Part shown: positions 57,756 through 64,000 of the stretch, piece after piece
Layout: each line of letters starts with the position of its first letter
Numbering within the stretch: the first letter of the stretch is position 1
Assembly (NCBI RefSeq): GCF_902506555.1
Contig: NZ_LR732707.1
Span: 210,001-274,000 of the forward strand
Reading direction: 5' to 3'
Length of the DNA stretch: 64,000 nt
Source of the DNA: Sphingorhabdus sp. 109
GTDB lineage: Bacteria; Pseudomonadota; Alphaproteobacteria; Sphingomonadales; Sphingomonadaceae
Program-made: the position numbers and the translations under genes
The notes under the pieces: model-generated
Database searches by the model: none
What the model was told of the DNA's origin: nothing
The model's input: only the letters and a program-made list of their open reading frames with translations

Positions 57756-58145
57756 ATGGCACGCGAACCGCAGCGCATAAAGAAAAGTGCGCGCAAAAAC
57801 ATTTCGGCAGGCGTAGCGCACGTCAACGCCACTTTCAACAATACGATGGTCACCATCACCGATGCCCAGGGCAATGCAATCAGCTGGTCCTCGGCCGGCA
57901 TGATGGGTTTCAAGGGCTCTCGCAAGTCGACACCTTATGCCGCTCAGGTTGCAGCGGAAGACGCTGGCAAGAAAGCCGCCGACCACGGCGTACGGACGCT
58001 GGAAGTCGAAGTGAAAGGACCCGGCTCCGGTCGTGAATCCGCTCTTCGCGCCCTTCAGGCTGTTGGCTTCACGATCACCTCGATCCGTGACGTTACTCCG
58101 ATCCCGCACAACGGTGTTCGCCCATCGAAACGGCGCCGCGTCTAA
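57756..58145 (+). CDS. rpsK: 30S ribosomal protein S11
   Basis: 129 residues, [19 protein letters not shown] and [13 protein letters not shown]. It forms the platform near the mRNA exit. AGGTAGGAATTGATCAC precedes the ATG. Same length as E. coli. Confidence 0.98.
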   Translation: MAREPQRIKKSARKNISAGVAHVNATFNNTMVTITDAQGNAISWSSAGMMGFKGSRKSTPYAAQVAAEDAGKKAADHGVRTLEVEVKGPGSGRESALRALQAVGFTITSIRDVTPIPHNGVRPSKRRRV

Positions 58146-58250
58146 AACCGCGTGCGTTTCTGGGACAGGTCGATGGGCCGGTCCCACTTTTTTAAAATTC
58201 AGAGCGGTAATGACGTCCACACCCGCTCTTTGAACCACTAGGGGAAGTCC

Positions 58251-59309
58251 ATGACTGTCAATATGAAGAACTGGCAAGAACTGAAGAAGCCCAACGTCCT
58301 CGACATCAAGCCCGGCGGAGATCCGAAGCGCAAGGCGACTTTCATTGCAGAACCTCTGGAACGTGGTTTTGGTCTTACCATGGGCAACGCATTGCGCCGC
58401 GTCCTTCTGTCTTCGCTTCAGGGTGCGGCAGTTACCTCGATCAAGATCGAAAACGCCCTGCACGAGTTTTCCTCGCTGCCAGGTGTTCGTGAAGATGTGA
58501 CCGACATTGTTCTCAACGTCAAGCAGATCGCTCTGAAAATGGAAAGCGAAGACGCCAAGCGTCTGCAGCTCTCCGCAACCGGTCCGGCCGAAGTCAAAGC
58601 GGGCGATATCGCTGTCTCCGGCGACATCGAAATCATGAACCCCGATATGGTGATCTGCCATCTCGACGAAGGCGCTTCGCTGAACATGGAATTGACCGTC
58701 AATGTCGGCAAAGGCTATGTTCCTGCTGTCGCCAACCGTCCAGCCGATGCACCCATTGGCCTGATTCCGATCGACTCGCTCTATTCGCCGATCCGTCAGG
58801 TGTCCTACAAGGTCGACAATGCCCGCGTTGGCCAGGAACTGGATTTCGACAAGCTGAACCTCACCATCGAAACCGATGGCACGGTGACCCCGGAAGATGC
58901 GATTGCCTACGCAGCCCGCATTTTGCAGGACCAGCTGCAGCTTTTCGTCCATTTCGAAGAAGCGCTGGAACAGGTGTCCTCGCCCATCGGCATGGCCGCC
59001 CAGCAGAGCCAGGCAGAAAGCGATGCCAACCAGCTCAACCGCTATCTTCTCAAGAAGGTCGACGAACTGGAACTCAGCGTCCGCTCCGCCAACTGCCTCA
59101 AGAACGACAATATTATCTATATTGGCGATCTCGTGCAGAAGACCGAAGCCGAAATGCTGCGCACCCCGAATTTTGGCCGCAAGTCCCTGAACGAAATCAA
59201 GGAAGTGCTGTCCAGCATGGGGCTGCGTCTCGGCATGGACATCCCCGGATGGCCGCCTGAAAATATCGAGGAAATGGCCAAGAAGCTTGAGCAGGAACTG
59301 CTCGGGTAA
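58251..59309 (+). CDS. rpoA: RNA polymerase alpha subunit
   Basis: 352 residues. The N-terminal dimerisation domain has [20 protein letters not shown] and the C-terminal UP-element-binding domain has [17 protein letters not shown] and [21 protein letters not shown]. It assembles the core enzyme and contacts activators. AGGGGAAGTCC precedes the ATG. Confidence 0.98.
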   Translation: MTVNMKNWQELKKPNVLDIKPGGDPKRKATFIAEPLERGFGLTMGNALRRVLLSSLQGAAVTSIKIENALHEFSSLPGVREDVTDIVLNVKQIALKMESEDAKRLQLSATGPAEVKAGDIAVSGDIEIMNPDMVICHLDEGASLNMELTVNVGKGYVPAVANRPADAPIGLIPIDSLYSPIRQVSYKVDNARVGQELDFDKLNLTIETDGTVTPEDAIAYAARILQDQLQLFVHFEEALEQVSSPIGMAAQQSQAESDANQLNRYLLKKVDELELSVRSANCLKNDNIIYIGDLVQKTEAEMLRTPNFGRKSLNEIKEVLSSMGLRLGMDIPGWPPENIEEMAKKLEQELLG

Positions 59310-59312
59310 ATC

Positions 59313-59345
59313 ATTCGTCATCCCGGCACAGTCCGGAATGACAAG
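59313..59345. repeat. Small palindrome, family B, between rpoA and rplQ
   Basis: CGTCATCCCGG-CACAGT-CCGGAATGACAAG, a hairpin with one mismatch. It shares its core with the element at 45298-45320, in opposite orientation. Confidence 0.5.
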
Positions 59346-59425
59346 GGGTTCACTGGTGATGCCCCCGATAAATCACCTGCTGCGGGGTACCTCATACGGC
59401 CCCATAACGAACGAAGGAAATATCT

Positions 59426-59848
59426 ATGCGTCATAGAATGAAGGGCCGCCGTATGCAGCGGACCGGTGCTCACCGTCAGGCTCTGCTGAAGAACCTCGCG
59501 GCTGCACTGATCAAGCATGAGCAGATCATGACAACTTTGCCCAAGGCCAAAGAACTGCGTCCTTATGTTGAAAAACTGATCACGCTCGGCAAACGGGGTG
59601 GCCTGTCCAACCGCCGTCTTGCGCATGCGCGTTTGATGGACGAGACTCAGGAAAAGAAATTGTTCGATGTTCTGGCTGATCGCTACAGCGATCGCAACGG
59701 CGGTTATACCCGTATCGTTCGCGCCGGTTTCCGTGCATCGGACGCTGCCGCAATGGCGGTGATCGAACTGGTCGACCGTGACGTGGATGCGAAGGGGCAG
59801 GACAGTGGTCCGGACCAGAGCGCACAGGATGAATACGAGGACGCTTAA
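59426..59848 (+). CDS. rplQ: 50S ribosomal protein L17, acidic C-terminus
   Basis: 140 residues, [20 protein letters not shown] and [20 protein letters not shown]. The last 20 or so residues ([17 protein letters not shown]) are an acidic extension absent from E. coli L17 (127 residues). It ends the alpha unit, with a terminator 36 bases later. Confidence 0.98.
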   Translation: MRHRMKGRRMQRTGAHRQALLKNLAAALIKHEQIMTTLPKAKELRPYVEKLITLGKRGGLSNRRLAHARLMDETQEKKLFDVLADRYSDRNGGYTRIVRAGFRASDAAAMAVIELVDRDVDAKGQDSGPDQSAQDEYEDA

Positions 59849-59883
59849 GTTCCTTCATCCGGGATACAGTTTCAATTGATATG

Positions 59884-59923
59884 AGAGGCCGTGAGCGATA
59901 AGCTTGCGGCCTCTTTCTTTTTG
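59884..59923 (+). terminator. Terminator of the rpsM-rplQ unit
   Basis: AGAGGCCG pairs with CGGCCTCT around 15 bases and is followed by TTCTTTTTG. It overlaps the upstream extension of the prolyl oligopeptidase frame, supporting the later start for that gene. Confidence 0.85.
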
Positions 59924-59935
59924 TCCGGGGTAGCG

Positions 59936-62086
59936 ATGCGCAGTTTGAATTTGACGATCTTGACATTGGCCATGGGATTGGCCGCAACTTCCCCCGCGCT
60001 GGCAGTCCAGCAAGAAAACAAGGAAATCCCGCTGACCTATCCCGAAACCAGAACCGTTGATGTCGTCGAAGAGCAATTTGGCGAATATATTTCCGATCCC
60101 TATCGCTGGCTGGAAAATGATGTGCGCGAGGATGCCGAGGTCGCCGCCTGGGTGAAGGCGCAGAACCACGTTACCGACGCCTATCTGAAACAGTTGGATG
60201 GCCGCTTCGTTCTTGCCGAGTCGATGGAAGGGCTGTTCGATTTTGACGATCTCGGCATCCCGGTCGAAGCAGGCGGACAATATTTTTACGAGCGCAAAAG
60301 TGGTGGTCAGAACCAGGCGATTCTTTATGTCCGCAATGGCGCGGACGGTGAAGAACGGGTGCTGATCGACCCGGCCGGCTGGTCGGATGATGGCGCTACC
60401 GCTCTGGCCGGCTGGAAACCATCCGGCGACGGCAGCCTGCTCGTTTATGCTGTGCAGGATGGTGGCTCGGACTGGCGGACGTTGAAAGTGCTCGATGTCG
60501 CCACCGGCGAGGTCAAGGCGGATACAATAGAATGGGCGAAGTTCACCGACCTGGCGTGGATGCCGGATAATGTCGGATTTCTATACTCCCGTTTTCCCGA
60601 ACCGGAGGAAGGCGAGGCGTTCCAGTCGCTGAACGAGAATCATGCAATCTATCTCCACCCCATCGGTGTGGATCAGGCCAAGGACATAAAGGTCTTTGCA
60701 ACGCCCGATCAGCCGGAACTGAATCATTCTGCAGAACTGACCTCGGACAAGGAGTGGGTGGTAATTACCTCCTCCTCCGGTACCGACGATCGTTATGAAA
60801 TCACCTTGATCAAGGTGGATGCGCCGAAACTGGAAACACGCAAGCTGGTCAGCGGATTCGAACATGACTGGCGGCTGATCGATGGTGCCGGTGACACGCT
60901 CTATTTTACGACCAACAAGGACGCGCCGCGACTGCGCGTGGTGAAAATCGATCTGGGCGCGGAAGATTCGGAATTTACCGAACTGGTCCCGGAAAATGAT
61001 GCCGTCATTGACGGTGCGACGATTGTCGGCGGCCGGCTGGTCATCAGCTATCTGGTGGACGCCAAGAGCCAGCTTTCGACATTCGATCTCGAGGGCAAAG
61101 GATATGGTAAGCTCGATCTGCCCGGGCCGGGCCAGATAGAGGGACTCAGTGGTTCGATGAAGAGTGATGAAGGCTTTTTCACCTTCGGAAGCTTCAATCG
61201 GCCAACCACGGTTTTCCGCTATGAGTCGGCTTCAGCGCCAACGATCTGGGCTGAACCGTCGTTGCCCTTTGATCCCGAAACGGTTGAAGTGACGCAGCGC
61301 TTCTACGAAAGCAAAGACGGCACGAAAATCCCGATGTTCCTTGTCCATATGAAGGGTCAGGATCTCTCGCAGGGCGCGCCAACTTTGCTCTACGGCTATG
61401 GCGGCTTCAATATCTCGGTCTTGCCGCAATATAAACCGGCCTGGATGGCATGGATCAAGGCGGGCGGCGTGTTCGCCTCGGCCAATCTGCGGGGTGGCGG
61501 CGAATATGGCAAGTTGTGGCACGATGGCGGCCGCTTGCAGAACAAGCAGAATGTCTTTGATGATTTTATCGCCGCCGGCGAATATCTGATTGCTGAAGGC
61601 ATCACACCGGAAGACGGACTGGCCATAGAAGGTCGCTCCAATGGCGGCTTGCTGGTCGGCGCTGTGATGAACCAGCGGCCGGATCTGTTCACCGCTGGTC
61701 ATGCCGCGGTCGGCGTGATGGATATGCTCCGCTTCGACCGCTTTACTGCCGGCCGTTACTGGGTGGATGATTATGGCTATCCGGACAAGGAACAGGATTT
61801 CAGGACCTTGCTTGGCTATTCGCCTTATCACAATATCAGAAACGGAGTCGATTACCCCGCGCTGATCGTTTCGACCGCCGATACCGATGACCGGGTGGTG
61901 CCGGGCCACAGCTTCAAATATACCGCGCGCTTGCAGGCTCTGGATACGGGGGATGCTCCGCATCTGATCCGGATCGAGACCCGGGCGGGGCACGGCAGCG
62001 GCAAGCCGACCGACAAGGTGATCGAGGAATATTCGGATATCTACGGGTTTCTGGCGCACGCGACCGGATTGCATCTCGATAAATAG
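59936..62086 (+). CDS. Exported prolyl oligopeptidase (S9A)
   Basis: 716 residues. The start at 59936 lies after the rplQ terminator and has GGGGTAGCG upstream. A signal peptide ends at SPALAVQQ. The N-terminal segment DPYRWLENDVREDAEV is typical of S9A. A seven-bladed propeller covers about residues 80-420, and an alpha/beta-hydrolase domain follows with the nucleophile S568 in EGRSNGGLLVGA, the aspartate in TADTDDRVVPGHSFKY and the histidine in RAGHGSGKPTDK. It cleaves short peptides after proline, here probably in the periplasm. Cytoplasmic relatives lack a signal peptide. Confidence 0.93.
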   Translation: MRSLNLTILTLAMGLAATSPALAVQQENKEIPLTYPETRTVDVVEEQFGEYISDPYRWLENDVREDAEVAAWVKAQNHVTDAYLKQLDGRFVLAESMEGLFDFDDLGIPVEAGGQYFYERKSGGQNQAILYVRNGADGEERVLIDPAGWSDDGATALAGWKPSGDGSLLVYAVQDGGSDWRTLKVLDVATGEVKADTIEWAKFTDLAWMPDNVGFLYSRFPEPEEGEAFQSLNENHAIYLHPIGVDQAKDIKVFATPDQPELNHSAELTSDKEWVVITSSSGTDDRYEITLIKVDAPKLETRKLVSGFEHDWRLIDGAGDTLYFTTNKDAPRLRVVKIDLGAEDSEFTELVPENDAVIDGATIVGGRLVISYLVDAKSQLSTFDLEGKGYGKLDLPGPGQIEGLSGSMKSDEGFFTFGSFNRPTTVFRYESASAPTIWAEPSLPFDPETVEVTQRFYESKDGTKIPMFLVHMKGQDLSQGAPTLLYGYGGFNISVLPQYKPAWMAWIKAGGVFASANLRGGGEYGKLWHDGGRLQNKQNVFDDFIAAGEYLIAEGITPEDGLAIEGRSNGGLLVGAVMNQRPDLFTAGHAAVGVMDMLRFDRFTAGRYWVDDYGYPDKEQDFRTLLGYSPYHNIRNGVDYPALIVSTADTDDRVVPGHSFKYTARLQALDTGDAPHLIRIETRAGHGSGKPTDKVIEEYSDIYGFLAHATGLHLDK

Positions 62087-62217
62087 TCGTTCATAAAAAT
62101 ACCACTTTATATGAACAAAGCCTGTCAGGCCAGTTCAGCCTTCACTCAAGCCGAATCTCCTAAAAGGGCTTTGCAAGCTCGGGAAAAGGTTTCGGGCAGT
62201 GAGAAAGGAAAGTGGAC

Positions 62218-62718
62218 ATGAACAAGTTGAACAAGGCTCTTGTCGGAACCGCTGCTGCTGCTGCAATGGCCGTTTCTGCTACCCCCGCAATGGCCAAGGA
62301 TAACGGAAATGGCGGACCGAGTGCCGGTGAAGTCATCGCCGGTGTCGCGATCATCGGCGCGATCGCCGCGATTGCGAGTTCGAGCAGCAAGGATCGGTAC
62401 TATCGTGATACGGATTATCGCGGCGACCGATATGCCAATAACCGCTATCGCCAGATCAACCAGCGCCAGGCCGTAAACCGCTGCGTCCGTGCCGCCGAAA
62501 ATGGCGCGACCTATCGGGGCCGTGCATCGGTAACCGATATTCGCGATGTCGACCGGACCCGCAATGGCTATCGCGTCAAGGGCAAGATCCTGGTCGAGCA
62601 GAATCGCGGTCGCTATAACCGGAACGGCTATTCCGATAGCGGGAAGTTTACGTGTTATGTCGAAGGCAACCGGGTGAGCGACATTCGATATAGCGGGCTC
62701 AAATATGCCCGCCGCTAG
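62218..62718 (+). CDS. Small exported Arg/Tyr-rich protein, paralogue 1
   Basis: 166 residues from the ATG at 62218, AAAGGAAAG upstream. A signal peptide ends ATPAMAKD. A hydrophobic glycine-rich segment, GEVIAGVAIIGAIAAIASS, comes next, then an Arg/Tyr/Asp-rich stretch (DRYYRDTDYRGDRYANNRYR). The C-terminal domain contains two conserved cysteines (NRCVRAAE and FTCYVEGNRV) and the motif DIRDVDRTRNGYRVKGKI. I do not know the function. It is similar in order to the next gene, so they are probably duplicates. Confidence 0.78.
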   Translation: MNKLNKALVGTAAAAAMAVSATPAMAKDNGNGGPSAGEVIAGVAIIGAIAAIASSSSKDRYYRDTDYRGDRYANNRYRQINQRQAVNRCVRAAENGATYRGRASVTDIRDVDRTRNGYRVKGKILVEQNRGRYNRNGYSDSGKFTCYVEGNRVSDIRYSGLKYARR

Positions 62719-62837
62719 AACCGGTGCGCAAGTCCAGACCGGCAATGATGGTTCAGCCTGGCGACAGGCTGGGCCAACTATGAATGAGGGAACGGCGGAT
62801 CTCCATGTGCGGGATTTGCACAAAACGGGGTGACGAC

Positions 62838-63455
62838 ATGACCAAGATGACCAGAATTTCCGCGATTGCGGCTTCCACTGCATTGATTTTTACCGGATTT
62901 GCGCCAGCCATGGCTGCGCCAATGTCTAGCGTTGCGGCTGTTGCCACCCCGCTTGATACCGGTCCGCTCGGCTGGAGTGCCGAAAATGACACGGTAGAAG
63001 GCTGGCGCAGCTATCGTGGTTATCGGGGCTATCGAGGACACCGGCGCCATCGCAGCGGGATTGATGGCGGCGACGTTCTGGCCGGCATATTGGTGATTGG
63101 CGGTATCGCTGCGATCGCCAGCGCAGCCTCTCAGAGCAATCGCGACCGCCGCTATGACGATCGCGATTATCGCGATACCGCCCCGCGCTATGATGACCGC
63201 CGCTCCGACAATCGATATGACAGCAGCACCGGCGATATGGACCAGGCCATCAGCGCCTGTTCCGATGCGGCAGAGCGGCAAGCCGGCCGCGATACGCGCG
63301 TTTCCGAAATTCAGGCGGTGTCGCGTGATGGTGCCGGCTGGCGTGTTGAAGGCACGTTGACCAACAGCAATCAGCGCACCTTTTTATGTGGTGCCAGCCA
63401 AGGGCGCGTCGATTTCGTGCAGCTGGGCAACGGCGACCTGGCCTTTGCGAACTAG
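62838..63455 (+). CDS. Small exported Arg/Tyr-rich protein, paralogue 2
   Basis: 205 residues from the ATG at 62838; the frame extends 18 codons upstream without support. A signal peptide ends APAMAAP. After a YRGYRGYRGHRRHR repeat comes GDVLAGILVIGGIAAIASA, matching the preceding gene, then Asp/Arg/Tyr repeats. The C-terminal domain has SACSDAAERQAGRDTRVSEI, VSRDGAGWRVEGTL and FLCGAS, keeping both cysteine positions. Function unknown; a structural or metal-binding envelope role is a guess. Confidence 0.77.
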   Translation: MTKMTRISAIAASTALIFTGFAPAMAAPMSSVAAVATPLDTGPLGWSAENDTVEGWRSYRGYRGYRGHRRHRSGIDGGDVLAGILVIGGIAAIASAASQSNRDRRYDDRDYRDTAPRYDDRRSDNRYDSSTGDMDQAISACSDAAERQAGRDTRVSEIQAVSRDGAGWRVEGTLTNSNQRTFLCGASQGRVDFVQLGNGDLAFAN

Positions 63456-63464
63456 CGGCCGATC

Positions 63465-64000
63465 CTAGACAGCAGTCCTGCCAAAATCCTGACGGGTGAC
63501 CGGGTGCGATGCGCTCAGGCCACCGTCGACCGCAATCGCCTGTCCGTTGACATAGGAGGAGCGGTCGGAGGCCAGAAACAGCGCCACTTCTGCCATCTCT
63601 GAAGGCGCCGCGCCACGGCGTAGCGGGTTCAGATAACCGAGCCGGTCTTCCTTGCCCTTTTCGCGTGCCTTGTCATAGATGAACTGGGTCATGCCGGTCT
63701 CGGTGATACCGGGACAAATGGCGTTGCAGCGGACATTGGATGTCGCAAATTGCTGCGAGGCGACTTTTACCAGATTGATGACGCCGGCCTTGGACGCGGA
63801 ATAGGCCGGACCACCGGCGCCCGACCGGATGCCGGCGACGCTGGCGGTGCAGATGATGGAGCCGCCGTGCTTGCTTTCCGCAATCACCTTGCCGGCATAT
63901 TTGCAGGCGAGAAACGGCCCGATCAGATTGACCCGCAAAACTTCCTGCCATTCGGCAACGCTGCTGTCGAAAATGCCTTCAAAGCCGCCACCGATACCGG
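63465..64000 (-). CDS. SDR family dehydrogenase, C-terminal part (cut by window end)
   Basis: At least 178 residues; the N-terminus with the NAD(P)-binding TGxxxGxG lies beyond the window. Visible: [12 protein letters not shown] (catalytic Ser in the SVAG region), Y and K of [28 protein letters not shown] and [19 protein letters not shown] at the end. The classical short-chain dehydrogenase/reductase fold oxidises or reduces alcohol/ketone substrates; the substrate is unknown. It converges with the small exported gene, leaving 9 bases between the stops. Confidence 0.9.
   Translation of the reverse strand, partial: GIGGGFEGIFDSSVAEWQEVLRVNLIGPFLACKYAGKVIAESKHGGSIICTASVAGIRSGAGGPAYSASKAGVINLVKVASQQFATSNVRCNAICPGITETGMTQFIYDKAREKGKEDRLGYLNPLRRGAAPSEMAEVALFLASDRSSYVNGQAIAVDGGLSASHPVTRQDFGRTAV

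Noticed and set aside
57729-59321. 530-codon open frame opposite rpsK and rpoA
   Set aside because: Shadow frame across two certain genes; composition typical of antisense to coding DNA.

Overview
The window comes from an alphaproteobacterium, most likely a sphingomonad (Sphingopyxis/Sphingorhabdus-like). This is inferred from the 23S-5S-tRNA-fMet operon end, the alphaproteobacterial str-S10-spc-alpha gene order, ribosomal proteins with sphingomonad-style low-complexity tails, a TonB-dependent receptor, a phasin and GC-rich coding sequence. I could run no database search, so the genus is only a guess.

Layout. 1-1949: 3' part of a 23S rRNA, 5S rRNA and initiator tRNA, closed by two terminators. 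2160-8270 (minus): gltB-gltD glutamate synthase. 8573-12805: an orphan XdhC-like protein and a very large exported beta-propeller amidohydrolase. 13090-16344: a Pro/Ala-rich membrane protein of unknown role, an exported M20 peptidase (minus) and a small exported protein. 16405-18876 (minus): mobA, a CHAP-domain protein and recF. 19063-19667: a sigma-54-type promoter, two 39-residue paralogous proteins and a PspC protein. 19794-22806: a CDF metal exporter, then an overlapping acyltransferase / DUF1295 / VOC operon. 22810-24912 (minus): a DsbA-family oxidoreductase, clpS and a phasin with a Lys/Ala-rich arm. 25169-26745: a type III polyketide synthase coupled to an ICMT-type methyltransferase. 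27093-32958: small membrane proteins, a membrane GGDEF protein, a TonB-dependent receptor and a host-attachment-like protein. 32959-34917: palindromic repeats and an AT-rich PIN-like nuclease gene that looks acquired.

35109-59848 is the ribosomal super-cluster: rpsL-rpsG-fusA-tuf, then rpsJ through rplO, secY, adk, and rpsM-rpsK-rpoA-rplQ. It is continuous except for a 5.2-kb block between adk and rpsM. That block holds an exported SRPBCC protein, NADP-type gdhA, a RimK-associated protease, rimK and a convergent aspartoacylase-like hydrolase. Hairpins and repeats cut the cluster between rpsG/fusA, tuf/rpsJ and rplO/secY, suggesting several transcription units. After rplQ come an exported prolyl oligopeptidase, two related small exported proteins and a truncated SDR dehydrogenase at the window edge.

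How the genes work together. GltBD and GdhA both make glutamate, and RimK adds glutamate to ribosomal protein S6, so nitrogen status and ribosome modification sit side by side. The least-described parts are the sigma-54/tiny-protein/PspC locus, the PIN-like gene ahead of rpsL, the RGG-rich N-terminus of S5 and the structured spacers of the ribosomal cluster. I saw no CRISPR array, transposase, integrase or prophage.
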